Positions 43,651 through 52,747 of a stretch of 64,000 nt of DNA are shown here, piece after piece. Position numbers and translations under genes: made by a program. The stretch's first letter is position 1, and each line of letters opens with the position of its first letter. The stretch is from a virus: positions 1 through 64,000 of IMG/VR virus record IMGVR_UViG_3300047494_000061. One strand, given 5' to 3'. Under the pieces are notes generated by a model. That model had not been told where the DNA came from. It saw only the letters and a program-made list of their open reading frames with translations, and searched no databases.

Positions 43651-43978
43651 CGAGTCCGAAGCCTACAACCCGAACTACCACGAAGAGGGCTGGCTTAGCG
43701 ATGGATCGTGGGGCTATTTCAGCGATGACAGAAAGAAGGAGACGACAGTGAACCCATTGGAACAAGCACTAGAGAGACTGAACGCACCGTACAAGGCAGC
43801 GCAAGAGATCATGGCGCAAACGGGTCCTGCGCGACCAGACTTTGAATACGCTTGCGGCAATATCGAGTGTGGCGCAATGTTTGACTACACCCGCGTCTCA
43901 CTTGGCCGTCGCGTAGATCCAAACTTTTGCCCTGATTGTGGTCATGCGTTTCACCAAGAGCCGCAGGACTCGAACTAG
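43643..43978 (+). CDS. Zinc-ribbon early protein, 111 aa
   Basis: Start ATG 43643 with GGAGG five bases upstream. The C-terminal third has CGNIECGAMF ... FCPDCGHAFH, a rubredoxin-like ribbon. The N-terminus is acidic and aromatic. Probably a nucleic-acid-associated protein; role unknown. Confidence 0.6.
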   Translation: MRNESEAYNPNYHEEGWLSDGSWGYFSDDRKKETTVNPLEQALERLNAPYKAAQEIMAQTGPARPDFEYACGNIECGAMFDYTRVSLGRRVDPNFCPDCGHAFHQEPQDSN

Positions 43979-43979
43979 C

Positions 43980-44147
43980 ATGATTACCCTCAACGGCATC
44001 GCGGTTACTCGCTGGCTTTACCGGGAGGGCAGGATGTTCATAGTCCTGTTGGCCGATGGCACGCGAGTAGCCGCAAACCTCAACCAGTTCGGCGCTGAAG
44101 GTGGCGCTGATCAAGTAGTGAGAGAGAGCAGGAGGGCAGGATTATGA
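43980..44147 (+). CDS. Small early protein, 55 aa
   Basis: Start ATG 43980 directly after the preceding stop. A beta-type protein (GIAVTRWLYREGRMFIVLLADGTRVA). The stop overlaps the start of the annealing-protein-like gene. Function unknown. Confidence 0.55.
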   Translation: MITLNGIAVTRWLYREGRMFIVLLADGTRVAANLNQFGAEGGADQVVRESRRAGL

Positions 44148-45316
44148 ACAGCGAACTTGAACCCGGCGCGGCAATAGTGCCAGCGTCCAACTACGTCGAG
44201 CAGAACGCCTCGATGGTCCAGCAGTACGCCACAGCGCGTATCCAGAGCGCCTACACAATGGCTTTGCGCCAACCACGCGATATCGAAGCCGTCCGCCAGG
44301 AAGTGCTCAGAGAGTGCTCCCGGCCATCCTTCTGCACGCCAGACGAGAGCAAGAATGGGTCGAGTCTTGCCATCTACCGAGTCCCGCGGGGCGGCGGCAA
44401 CATTCAGGGACCGACAATCCGCTTTGCCGAGATGCTACTCCGCTCGTGGAAGTATCTCAGCGTCGAAGTAAACCCGATGGGGGAGGATGACACGCAGAGG
44501 CTCTTGCAAGTGATCTGCACGGATTACCAGTCCTGCAACTTCACGTCGGAGATGGTCAGCGTCCCCAAACGCGTCGAGCGCAAGAAGACCAAGAGCGGCG
44601 ACATCGTTGTCGGCCAGCGCGTCAACAGCTACGGCGAGGCAGTCTACCTCGTCATGGCGACCGACGACGAGCTCGCCATGAAGACCAACGCGCTGGTATC
44701 CAAGGCGCGCAGGAATCTGATCCTGCAGGCTGTACCAGGCTGGTTGATCGAGGAAGGCATCGACAAGGTGCGCGAGACGGCGCGAACGAAGGATGCCCAG
44801 GACCCCGACAGCGCGAAACGGAAGCTCTACGACGCCTTCGCGACCCTTGGCGTCACGGCTGCACAGCTAACCGAGTACCTTGGACACTCGAATCAGTTGA
44901 GTCCTGCCGAACTCGAAGACCTTCGCGGCTACTTCAGTGGCATCCGCGAGGGATACACCACATGGGCTGCGATCATCGCCAGCAAGGAAGAGAGCGGCGA
45001 CGGGAATGCCGAGAAGATCGAGGAGTTGTTCGGAAAGCTCGACAAGACTCCCGCCCAGATACGCCAGATCAAAGCCAAACACGCAGGAAATGCAAAGGCG
45101 TTGATCGACTGGCTGGAGAAAGAGGTTGCGAAGAAGGCCAACGACGGAAGCCAAGAGCAGAAAAAGGCTGAAGTCAAAAAGGAGGAGCCGAAACCAGAGA
45201 CGACAACCATCAACCCCGATGCCGATCCAGAACCGGAGTCAGTTCCGGCCCAACGAAAGGAGGAACCAAAGAAACCGGCGCAACCAGCACTCGGCGATGA
45301 CGATGACAAGTGGTAG
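44144..45316 (+). CDS. Putative single-strand annealing-type recombination protein, 390 aa
   Basis: Residues about 25-110 (ATARIQSAYTMALRQPRDIE, CSRPSFC, YRVPRGGGNIQGPTIRFAE) match a widespread phage protein pattern that I associate with annealing or recombination proteins. Residues about 220-270 contain a helical region, and the C-terminal 80 residues are Lys/Glu/Pro-rich. The last residues, GDDDDKW, look like the acidic-aromatic tip of SSB proteins, which recruits partners. It is followed by a Cas4-like nuclease and a Rad50-like ATPase, as in phage recombination modules. Function inferred from pattern and context. Confidence 0.55.
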   Translation: MNSELEPGAAIVPASNYVEQNASMVQQYATARIQSAYTMALRQPRDIEAVRQEVLRECSRPSFCTPDESKNGSSLAIYRVPRGGGNIQGPTIRFAEMLLRSWKYLSVEVNPMGEDDTQRLLQVICTDYQSCNFTSEMVSVPKRVERKKTKSGDIVVGQRVNSYGEAVYLVMATDDELAMKTNALVSKARRNLILQAVPGWLIEEGIDKVRETARTKDAQDPDSAKRKLYDAFATLGVTAAQLTEYLGHSNQLSPAELEDLRGYFSGIREGYTTWAAIIASKEESGDGNAEKIEELFGKLDKTPAQIRQIKAKHAGNAKALIDWLEKEVAKKANDGSQEQKKAEVKKEEPKPETTTINPDADPEPESVPAQRKEEPKKPAQPALGDDDDKW

Positions 45317-45324
45317 GTTGCTGA

Positions 45325-45346
45325 CCAGCCCTTTCGAGAGGGCTGG
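45325..45346 (+). other. Intercistronic hairpin
   Basis: Perfect 8-base stem CCAGCCCT/AGGGCTGG with loop TTCGAG between the annealing-type gene and the next gene. No U-run follows, so it is more likely an mRNA processing or stability element than a terminator. Confidence 0.65.
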
Positions 45347-45370
45347 CAAGGAACCTAGGAGGGTATCCAC

Positions 45371-45658
45371 ATGAGAATCGAATTAGACTTCAACAATCGC
45401 GAACATCTGGTGGAAGCGATAGAGATGGCCGAGTCCTGCGGCCTGTCTCTATGCCCCAGGTGCGTCAAGGCGTTCACCAGCGGCGGCCTTTGCGGGTCCT
45501 GCGAGGATATCGCAAGGGTCACAGCCAAGCGCATCAACGTCGGCCTCGCCGAGCACTACGCCTATCGGCGCAAATGGCTCATCGCGGCAGGAGTCGCGCA
45601 AACCGCTTTCTGGATCGGCGTCATCGTCCTGCTGATCCGCCACTGGGGGAGCCGATGA
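45371..45658 (+). CDS. Zinc-ribbon membrane protein, 95 aa
   Basis: GGAGGG precedes the start. CPRC and CGSC near residues 28-44 form a ribbon, and residues about 70-90 form one membrane span (WLIAAGVAQTAFWIGVIVLL). The combination could tether a nucleic-acid or protein ligand to the membrane. No family recognised. Confidence 0.65.
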   Translation: MRIELDFNNREHLVEAIEMAESCGLSLCPRCVKAFTSGGLCGSCEDIARVTAKRINVGLAEHYAYRRKWLIAAGVAQTAFWIGVIVLLIRHWGSR

Positions 45659-45777
45659 TAAACCCATTCAAACTCTTGTGGCAGTGGATTGTCGACCAAG
45701 CCAACCAAGCCATCAACTACAACCCCATCGAAGAGCGGCGTGTCTTCTGGCAGGAATACGACGAGGAGGCCGAATGA
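45655..45777 (+). CDS. Very small protein, 40 aa
   Basis: It overlaps both neighbours through ATGA-type junctions. The sequence starts INPFKLLWQWIVDQANQ and ends acidic (FWQEYDEEAE). An amphipathic N-terminal helix is likely. Confidence 0.5.
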   Translation: MINPFKLLWQWIVDQANQAINYNPIEERRVFWQEYDEEAE

Positions 45778-47045
45778 TCCCCGCGACCAGGCAAAGCATT
45801 TACGAGCAGATGGCGTGCGAGACGGGCTATAAACTCGTCCACATCGACGGGCTGCGCACTCCCGACACGGCCGAATCGGCGCGAGGCACAGATGTTCACG
45901 CAGTTCTGGCGCCCTACGCCCTCCATTGCGCGAGACGCAAAGTATCGGCAGACTTTGCATATCTCGACTCGCTTTTAGACTCGGCCACGGAAGAGGTAGC
46001 GACGATACTTGAGTCCTGCCGCAACAACCTAAGCGTGGACTGGCAGAACCTGTTCGCGGTCGAAATCCATTGGGGTCTGGATCGTCAATTCAGGCCCACT
46101 TGGAGCTACGACCACGAGGGGCGCAGGATTGAAATTGATCCTGCGTGGGGTATCGAGGGGAGCGGCGAAGAACCCGCCTACTGCGGCATCTCCGACGTCA
46201 TCCTGTTGATGCCAGGGGGCCAGATCGCCACGACCGAGGATTACAAGACGCATCCTCGACCCTTTCCAGCCGATACGTTTCAAGGCAAGCTGTACGCTCT
46301 TGCGCTGATGATGCACATGCCGAAGCTCAAGGAAGTGACCTTTCGACTCCGGTTCGTGCGATACGCCAACCTGAACACAGAGATGATCTACTCGCGCAAG
46401 GATGTGCCGAACATGATGGAGGACTGCCGGCGCGTCCGCAATCGCCAGAAAGACATCCATTCGAAGGTTGAGGATGGGCAAACCCTTCGCGTGCATGGAG
46501 GATCCCACTGCACCTATTGCCCAGGGTCGCAGCAACGCGACCTTTGCCCAATATCCCGAATGAATCCAATGCTCAACATGAGTCCTGCGGATCGCCTGAG
46601 TTGGGATTTGTGGATGCAGGTAGCCAGCCGCGCGAACCAGAAGACGATGAAGGATTACGTGGAGGGGAGCGGCCAAGAGATTCACTCGCAGGACTCGAAT
46701 GGGAAGTTCTACACTTTCGGTCCTGTCCCGAAGGAGAAGATCACCTATCCGCTGTTCGCCGAGGACGGCAACGGCGGATTCACTCTGCCGATTGTGGATG
46801 CTCTCTTGGACTGGCAGAACGCCAACCCGGAAGACCTCCAGCCAAAGCCTTGGTTTCTCAATCTCAGGATCGGCTCGACGCAGTTGAAGAGCTACCTCAA
46901 AGCAAAGAAGCGGGAGATCATCGACAACGCGATCAAGGACCTATCGATCAAGGAGAAGAAGGTCGAGTTGCGAATCACCAGGGACGCATCGATCGACGAC
47001 GGCGCCAGCCGCGAATATCACGAGTACGAGGAAGGGGACTACTGA
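45774..47045 (+). CDS. Cas4/RecB-like PD-(D/E)XK nuclease with Fe-S-type cysteines, 423 aa
   Basis: Start ATG 45774 overlaps the previous stop. GTDVH (motif with the N-terminal His), ISDV, TEDYK and FQGKLYALA match the PD-(D/E)XK nuclease order H, D, (D/E)xK, QxxxY. C15 together with C246, C249 and C258 fits the four-cysteine iron-sulphur pattern of Cas4/AddB nucleases. It would resect DNA ends for the neighbouring annealing-type protein. The C-terminal 150 residues are a further domain of unknown role. Confidence 0.75.
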   Translation: MIPATRQSIYEQMACETGYKLVHIDGLRTPDTAESARGTDVHAVLAPYALHCARRKVSADFAYLDSLLDSATEEVATILESCRNNLSVDWQNLFAVEIHWGLDRQFRPTWSYDHEGRRIEIDPAWGIEGSGEEPAYCGISDVILLMPGGQIATTEDYKTHPRPFPADTFQGKLYALALMMHMPKLKEVTFRLRFVRYANLNTEMIYSRKDVPNMMEDCRRVRNRQKDIHSKVEDGQTLRVHGGSHCTYCPGSQQRDLCPISRMNPMLNMSPADRLSWDLWMQVASRANQKTMKDYVEGSGQEIHSQDSNGKFYTFGPVPKEKITYPLFAEDGNGGFTLPIVDALLDWQNANPEDLQPKPWFLNLRIGSTQLKSYLKAKKREIIDNAIKDLSIKEKKVELRITRDASIDDGASREYHEYEEGDY

Positions 47046-47046
47046 A

Positions 47047-47271
47047 ATGCGCATCTTGGAATGGATTCGCCTCGCACGCGCGAGGGCTGAATTGAGGCGG
47101 CAGGGTATGTGTCCTGTCCATCTTGTTTCGTTGTCCGGCGAAGGGCCAAAGGTTGACGACCCGGCCTATATGGGACTCGTCTCTGATGGTGGAACCACCA
47201 AGTGCTGGTACTGCATCGATGAAGCTCGCGAAAAGGCCATCCAAATTATCAAAAAAGGCGGAAAGCCATGA
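47047..47271 (+). CDS. Small zinc-binding-type protein, 74 aa
   Basis: CPVH near residue 22 and CWYC near residue 53 could bind zinc. The ends are basic. Its stop overlaps the next start (ATGA). Unknown function. Confidence 0.6.
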   Translation: MRILEWIRLARARAELRRQGMCPVHLVSLSGEGPKVDDPAYMGLVSDGGTTKCWYCIDEAREKAIQIIKKGGKP

Positions 47272-47573
47272 GCCGAGTCTTTCTCATCCGCAAGCCCGAC
47301 GGTACGCCTCATCCTGTGATCGGCGTGGATGTCGATCTTCCTTTCCTGTCCGATTACAGATTCTTTGCATGGGAAGACGAGTTTGGATGTTGGCGCGTCA
47401 CCGAAGCAAGAACCGGCGGCCTTGTGCTAAAAGGCGATCCAGGCCAACCGCTTGAGTATGTAAGTCTTGCCGCGAACACCAAACTAGAGATGATGGGTCG
47501 CGCCAAGTGCGTCGGCCCGATCAACAAGATTCTCGCCGAATACGAACCGCTCAACAATGAAAGGACACAATGA
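47268..47573 (+). CDS. Hypothetical early protein, 101 aa
   Basis: A mixed alpha/beta protein (VFLIRKPDGTPHPVIGVD, YRFFAWEDEFGCWRVTEA). Linked by ATGA overlaps on both sides to its neighbours in the recombination operon. Confidence 0.6.
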   Translation: MSRVFLIRKPDGTPHPVIGVDVDLPFLSDYRFFAWEDEFGCWRVTEARTGGLVLKGDPGQPLEYVSLAANTKLEMMGRAKCVGPINKILAEYEPLNNERTQ

Positions 47574-47773
47574 AGCCCGTACTTGAGTCGGCAACTCTGA
47601 AATTCAGCGGCATTGATAGTCCTGAAGACCTGCGCGCCATGATCCAAGGGCTCAATGCTTCCGTCTTTCCAATCTCCGAGTTCTACTGCCATTTGAACTA
47701 TGGCGCACCCTTGCCGCTTAGCGAACACGAAACCATTTCCGTTATCGAATTCAGAAGGAGACAACGCCCATGA
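47570..47773 (+). CDS. Hypothetical early protein, 67 aa
   Basis: Small protein (DLRAMIQGLNASVFPISEFY) whose start and stop overlap its neighbours. It immediately precedes the Rad50-like gene and might be an accessory of it. Confidence 0.55.
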   Translation: MKPVLESATLKFSGIDSPEDLRAMIQGLNASVFPISEFYCHLNYGAPLPLSEHETISVIEFRRRQRP

Positions 47774-49635
47774 AGATCACTTCAATCAGCGTCAAGGATT
47801 TTCGCAGCTACGAGCAGGCCGAGATTGCCTTTTCTCAGCCTTTGACCATCATCCGAGCTCCGAACGGCAGCGGCAAGACGTCTCTCCAGCAAGCCGTTGA
47901 GCTCTCCCTAACCTCACGCACCGATGGAACCGACCCACGAGGCGCCGGAGCCAACGCCAAGATCAGGAATGGCGCGAAGAAAGCCTTCATCGAAGTCCTG
48001 CTGGAGACGGCCAAGGGCAGCATAGAACTCAAGACGACCTATGGGCCAGGCAAGACGGGAAGGCAGCAAAGTATCTCCGATCCCAACTTCGACCAGTACC
48101 TTGAGAAGAACAAGGAGCGGCTGTCTTGCGTTCTGAACACGCGGTACTTCACATCCTTGAAGCCGAAAGAGCAGTCCGATGTTCTCGCAGGACTCGTATT
48201 GCCGACCAGCTATGAATTTGACTCCAAGATGCAATGGATGGCCGAGAACCGTTTGGGAGCCTTTGATTGGTCGAAGCGGCGTCCTGTCGCTGTGATCGAT
48301 CAGGTCTACGAGACCGCCTACAACGCCAGGAAAACGGCCAAGGCGACTTTGGCGGCCATTTATATCCCTCAGCAGCCCGCCAAGCCTGAATACTCGTCAG
48401 AGCGCGTACAGAAGGAGCTGGCCGACCTTCGCAAGAAAGCTGCAGCAGAAACGAAGACGTTGAAGGGTGGCGGCAACGCTGCGGTGGGAAGGCTGGAAAG
48501 CGAACTTGAGAGGGCGAACCAAAGCCTTTCAGCGCTGAAGGCAAAGCGCGAAGAGGCATCGCAGCGGTACGCCGAGATTCAATTGCTTGATCCTGCCACG
48601 CTCAAAAAGGCGCAGAAAGCGGCTGCTGGCCGGCGTCTGTTCAATGAGTTGCAGGCCAAGATGGTCGAACTCAATAACGAGATCCACGCGCAACGCAACG
48701 CGCAGGACATCTATCGCGATCTTCTCGCTGAACCTTTTTGCCCAACATGCTCTCAAGCGATTACGCGGGAGTTTGTCGCCGGCAAGATCGCCGAGCACGT
48801 CGCGCTGGAGAACGAGGCTATCGAGGCTCAACGCAACCTCCTGAAAGAGCAACAAGCGTTGGGGGATATCGCGCGCGCCGAGAAGGACCTTGTCGAGCAG
48901 GCGAGTTTGTCGGCCGATAAAGACCGCTACCGCCTCGAATGCGCCCAGATTGAAACTCGAATCAGCGAGGCGAATAGCGCGGTTCGCAAACTCGAAGAGG
49001 ATTTGAGGCTTGCTATTTCCTCCGCTACCGAACCACCCGACACTTCCGCCCTTGACGCGCTGAACGAGCAGATTGCCCAATGGGAGGCCCGTCTGGGTCC
49101 TGCGACGACCTACGAGTCCACCTTGGCGGCAATCGAGCGCGAGACGAAGCGCTACGAGGAGCAGAAGCAGGTTGTCGCCGACCTCGAAACCCTCTGCACC
49201 TACTTCGGCAAGGATGGGATCAAGGCCAAACTCATCTCGGAGCACATCGAAGCCTTCGCCGCGACCGTCAATAGCGTCCTGTCAACATGGGGATTCGCTG
49301 CGACGTTCTCGTTCGATCCATACGAATTCCTAGTGACGGGAGAGCACGGCCAGCTTCCGCTTGAGGAGTTGTCGGGCGGCGAGACGTTCATGTTCTGCGC
49401 GGCCCTCCAGTGCGCGATCGCGATCCACGGCAAGATCAAGACCGTGGTGATCGACGAAGCGGATACGCTGGTAGATGCGGCGAGGAACCGGTTGTTCAAG
49501 TGCGTCAAGGGATTGCTCGACGCAGGACACTTGGACCAGGCGATCATCCTTGAGGCCAGCGGGCTGACAGAAGCGCCCCAGAAGCCGGGAGTGGCCTACT
49601 ACCGCGTGGTTGACGGAAAGGTGGTTGCGCTATGA
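47770..49635 (+). CDS. Rad50/SbcC-like ATPase with zinc hook, 621 aa
   Basis: N-terminal Walker A APNGSGKTS at residues 30-38, a long coiled coil interrupted by CPTC near residues 322-326 (zinc hook), then ABC signature ELSGGE near 533 and Walker B TVVIDEAD near 558. This is the full arrangement of a Rad50/SbcC/gp46 protein, here with short coiled-coil arms. Such proteins tether DNA ends with a nuclease partner. No separate Mre11/SbcD phosphoesterase is encoded nearby, so it may pair with the Cas4-like nuclease or a host SbcD. Confidence 0.85.
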   Translation: MKITSISVKDFRSYEQAEIAFSQPLTIIRAPNGSGKTSLQQAVELSLTSRTDGTDPRGAGANAKIRNGAKKAFIEVLLETAKGSIELKTTYGPGKTGRQQSISDPNFDQYLEKNKERLSCVLNTRYFTSLKPKEQSDVLAGLVLPTSYEFDSKMQWMAENRLGAFDWSKRRPVAVIDQVYETAYNARKTAKATLAAIYIPQQPAKPEYSSERVQKELADLRKKAAAETKTLKGGGNAAVGRLESELERANQSLSALKAKREEASQRYAEIQLLDPATLKKAQKAAAGRRLFNELQAKMVELNNEIHAQRNAQDIYRDLLAEPFCPTCSQAITREFVAGKIAEHVALENEAIEAQRNLLKEQQALGDIARAEKDLVEQASLSADKDRYRLECAQIETRISEANSAVRKLEEDLRLAISSATEPPDTSALDALNEQIAQWEARLGPATTYESTLAAIERETKRYEEQKQVVADLETLCTYFGKDGIKAKLISEHIEAFAATVNSVLSTWGFAATFSFDPYEFLVTGEHGQLPLEELSGGETFMFCAALQCAIAIHGKIKTVVIDEADTLVDAARNRLFKCVKGLLDAGHLDQAIILEASGLTEAPQKPGVAYYRVVDGKVVAL

Positions 49636-49898
49636 GCAAACCGCAAAATTATCTGCGATTTGAATTGTGTGCCTCAGTACCCGACCGCAAGACGAAAAAG
49701 TGGCATGTGTTTCCGCAGGTCACTACCATCGAGAAGCCGGACGCCAAGTTAGGCGACGTTTACTGGTTCAACCACTGGCGAAGGTACGTGTACTGGCCAG
49801 CAGGCCCACAAATCCTTGATTCATTGTGTCTCGCAGAGTTGGCGAAATTTTGCGAATACGAGACGCAAAGGCATAAGGGAAAGGTGGTTTCGCTATGA
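49632..49898 (+). CDS. Hypothetical early protein, 88 aa
   Basis: Trp/Tyr-rich (DVYWFNHWRRYVYWPAGP). Starts within the stop of the Rad50-like gene. No family recognised. Confidence 0.6.
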   Translation: MSKPQNYLRFELCASVPDRKTKKWHVFPQVTTIEKPDAKLGDVYWFNHWRRYVYWPAGPQILDSLCLAELAKFCEYETQRHKGKVVSL

Positions 49899-50119
49899 AG
49901 AAAAGATTGGATTACTTTCAGATCCACTCGGTGCGCAGCTATAGGCAGCGCGACATCGCAATGCAAGTTGCCCTTCAACCCATCCCGATGGTTCAGCTAG
50001 ACGGCACTGTCCCAGAGGGATGCTACTGCGCGACCTACGCTGGAATAGTCCTGCCGAAGCGCAAGCGTGGTCAAAAGTTCGTCGTGGACTATACCGAATT
50101 CAAGCGAGTGACGCTATGA
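49895..50119 (+). CDS. Hypothetical early protein, 74 aa
   Basis: Beta-type small basic protein (GCYCATYAGIVLPKRKRGQK). Coupled by ATGA overlaps on both sides. Confidence 0.55.
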   Translation: MKKRLDYFQIHSVRSYRQRDIAMQVALQPIPMVQLDGTVPEGCYCATYAGIVLPKRKRGQKFVVDYTEFKRVTL

Positions 50120-50226
50120 AGAAGTGGACCAAGCGCAAACCAAGCCAATACGAACTGAGGATCGAGCGCATGTTGGCCTTGGCCGCGCTCGTGACCCAGA
50201 GAAAGAGGCCCCATGCTTTCAGTTGA
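50116..50226 (+). CDS. Very small basic protein, 36 aa
   Basis: Lys/Arg-rich (KKWTKRKPSQYELRIERML). Starts inside the previous stop and ends inside the HNH gene. Translation is likely but function unknown. Confidence 0.45.
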   Translation: MKKWTKRKPSQYELRIERMLALAALVTQRKRPHAFS

Positions 50227-50746
50227 CGACTTCAGAAAGCGGTCAAGCAAACTCTTCGAGTCCTGCCGCACCCGCTGGAGGACTAAGCTGGAGAAGGATT
50301 TGAAAAAGCAGAAGCTATCCCTCGCGCTCTCTGCCGACCAAATCCTTCCCTTCACCCGCGTACAGTTCCATAAGTGGCTATGGGATCAGATGGGACTCCA
50401 AGCTATTCCCTGCCCCTTCTGCCGGGCGCCCATCGACATACTTTCAATGGAGCTCGACCACAGGACGCCACTTAGACGCGGCGGCGGCCCTGAGTTACAG
50501 AACCTTGAGCCAATCTGCCGAAGATGCAATAGCATCAAGGGCGAACTTACCCGCGAGGAGTATGTCGTTCTGATTGCGTTTCTCGAAGGGCCAGGAGCGC
50601 ATTTCCGGCAGCGATTGGAGGGCAGTTTAATCTCTGGCGGACTCGGCAAGATGCTCAGACATTTCCCTAGAAAGAAAGGAGACAAGTTCGGCCCGACCAA
50701 GAAGCCGGAGGATCAGACCTACCTCTGCGACCTAGATACGTTCTAA
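50213..50746 (+). CDS. HNH endonuclease, 177 aa
   Basis: Residues about 66-110 hold CPFC, then MELDHRTPLRRGG and NLEPICRRCNSIKG, the usual HNH nuclease core with a structural zinc ribbon. The N-terminal helix-rich part may bind DNA. It could act in DNA processing or be a homing-type nuclease; the location within the coupled early operon favours a resident function. Confidence 0.8.
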   Translation: MLSVDDFRKRSSKLFESCRTRWRTKLEKDLKKQKLSLALSADQILPFTRVQFHKWLWDQMGLQAIPCPFCRAPIDILSMELDHRTPLRRGGGPELQNLEPICRRCNSIKGELTREEYVVLIAFLEGPGAHFRQRLEGSLISGGLGKMLRHFPRKKGDKFGPTKKPEDQTYLCDLDTF

Positions 50747-50767
50747 CTCACAAACGAAAGGAGCACA

Positions 50768-51364
50768 ATGAAAACGAAGCCTACCAAGCTAACTCACTTC
50801 TTCGAGGGAAACCGACGCATGGCTTTCCTTACCTCGTGGACCCATCTGAAGACCAAAGCAGGCGAGTCCCGCATCAAGCTCGAAGTCAAACTCCCACTAC
50901 TCAACGAGCCCGTGATCGGCATCAACGGCCCTATCTCCGACGCCTTTGAAGTTATGGCGAAAGACGATAGCAAGATCGACAGGACTAGCCTGAACCTGCT
51001 GTTCGAGGGCATGACCCTAGAGGTCTTCTCGACGGATGGCGTCAAGCGTCCTGCGGTATCCTCGACCGGCGTCCAGATGGTCAAGCTGGCCATTGTTTCT
51101 GCGGGAGAGGGCGAGAAGCGGGAAATCAACTTGCTACTCGTGGCGTATGTGCCGGCCAGCATCCAACTGAGGGACTGGGCATGGACTCATCTGCACAGCC
51201 AATTCCATTTGGAAGCTATATACTCTCAGTCGGAGTTATCGTTCTCGGATTTAGAAGAAGACGACGAGGAAGAGGACGAGTTCGAGAAAGAGCGTCGGAT
51301 CGCGACCTCGAAAGCCAAGGACGCCGAGTTTGGAGTTGCAGCCAAACCGAAGCGCGTGAACTAA
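50768..51364 (+). CDS. Early protein with acidic tail region, 198 aa
   Basis: An alpha/beta body (SRIKLEVKLPLLNEPVIGINGP) ends in a strongly acidic run SDLEEDDEEEDEFEKE near residues 160-175, followed by a basic end. Acidic tracts can mimic DNA or mediate partner binding. Not recognised as a known family. Confidence 0.6.
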   Translation: MKTKPTKLTHFFEGNRRMAFLTSWTHLKTKAGESRIKLEVKLPLLNEPVIGINGPISDAFEVMAKDDSKIDRTSLNLLFEGMTLEVFSTDGVKRPAVSSTGVQMVKLAIVSAGEGEKREINLLLVAYVPASIQLRDWAWTHLHSQFHLEAIYSQSELSFSDLEEDDEEEDEFEKERRIATSKAKDAEFGVAAKPKRVN

Positions 51365-51420
51365 CGAAGGTTCTCTCAAGTATAAAGCAGTTATAAGCAA
51401 CCAGAAGGAGCGTGAAATAA

Positions 51421-51912
51421 ATGATCCAAATATCGCAAGACATTGATGCAGTGACGCTGATGCCGGCCTATATCTCCCACAAGAAAGTGTGGGCGATCAA
51501 GATCAAATCCGTCACACCCGTCACACTTCACTACTACGACAACACGACAGATTCTGCTGTCGAAGTGACCTTTGAAGACAGCCTATACGCGCCCAGGATC
51601 TTCAGCATTAGCGGCAAGCCGACTCCCGAGGCCGGCTGGTACCTTGTTCAGTACCAAGACGGCTACATTTCGTTCTCTCCAGAAAAGGCGTTTGAGGAAG
51701 GTCACACGAAGGCCAACTCAACATTCGCCGAGCGCGTCATTGCGGAAAAGGTGGAATTGGGGACTAAAGCCACCAAGCTCGCAATGTTCATCGGTACTGG
51801 CGCTTTCAACGATCTTCCCGAAGAGGAGAAAGATCGCCTGAAGCGCCAGCTCAAAATCATGGACGAATACTGCCAAGTGCTCGACGAGCGCATCGCAGCG
51901 TTTCCGAGGTAG
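51421..51912 (+). CDS. Hypothetical early protein, 163 aa
   Basis: Strand-rich N-terminus and GWYLVQYQDGYISFSPEKAFEEGH, a pattern common in phage early proteins (recalled). The C-terminal half is a helical AFNDLPEEEKDRLKRQLKIMDEY segment similar to those of other phage 'GWYL' proteins. Function unknown. Confidence 0.6.
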   Translation: MIQISQDIDAVTLMPAYISHKKVWAIKIKSVTPVTLHYYDNTTDSAVEVTFEDSLYAPRIFSISGKPTPEAGWYLVQYQDGYISFSPEKAFEEGHTKANSTFAERVIAEKVELGTKATKLAMFIGTGAFNDLPEEEKDRLKRQLKIMDEYCQVLDERIAAFPR

Positions 51913-51958
51913 TTTCACCCGAAAAGCAGCTTTTAGACCAACGCACTGAAGGAGCACT

Positions 51959-52717
51959 ATGACACCCCAGCCCAACCCAGTTGACCTCGATCAGGTTCCC
52001 GTCGACAACAGCGGCCAGCCTGATCCTTACCATAACGGCGACTATGCCCAAACCGAGCAGCCCAACAAGGCTCAGCTGTCTCGCTACAACTCCTTCCTTC
52101 CCGTCATCGGAGGACTCGTTCAAGTTTCCTTCTTCGACGGCGCCCACGTCATTCGCAACGCTTTCGCGCACGTACTCTCTGTGAGTCCTGCGGCGGAAGA
52201 CGAACTCCCAACCGTCACCGTCGTCTACCCCAAGCAGCCCGTCGTAGACACCCGCAACCTCGCAGGACCCGACTGGGCCAAAGCCTTTGAACGCCAAGCC
52301 GGAGTTCCCCACATCACCCACGAGGCAATTCAGAACCGAACCTCCTCGATCGCCTACATGGCGCTCTACGACTCTTCCCAAGGCAACGAGCTGCTGGAAA
52401 ATTTGTTCGAAGCTCCTGAAGGCGATCCTGCGCTCCTGCAGGCCGATGGGCAGAAGCGTCAACTGAACCCTGAAGCGCTGAAAGATTCGATCCAGATGGC
52501 CACCGCCGCTCAGTCTGGATCTATGCCGACTCCCACGGTCAAGAGTCCGCTCGTGAACGACCATCTCGTCTACGAGACAAAACAGTACGCGGATGGAAGC
52601 TCGGCTACCGGCATCGCGCCTCTTCCCGACGAGTCGCCGGACGGAGCGCCACGAGTTCAGGCAGGTCCTGCGGTAGTGCCGACGGAGGCCGATCAGCGCT
52701 CCGACGAACCAAAGTAG
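51959..52717 (+). CDS. Hypothetical early protein, 252 aa
   Basis: Long N-terminal polar region, a middle with ASIAYMALYDSSQG-like strands and a Ser/Pro/Asp-rich tail. It is the last gene before the 52.75-kb terminator. No motif recognised. Confidence 0.55.
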   Translation: MTPQPNPVDLDQVPVDNSGQPDPYHNGDYAQTEQPNKAQLSRYNSFLPVIGGLVQVSFFDGAHVIRNAFAHVLSVSPAAEDELPTVTVVYPKQPVVDTRNLAGPDWAKAFERQAGVPHITHEAIQNRTSSIAYMALYDSSQGNELLENLFEAPEGDPALLQADGQKRQLNPEALKDSIQMATAAQSGSMPTPTVKSPLVNDHLVYETKQYADGSSATGIAPLPDESPDGAPRVQAGPAVVPTEADQRSDEPK

Positions 52718-52747
52718 ACAACTTGACACGAGTATTTGAACATCGAG

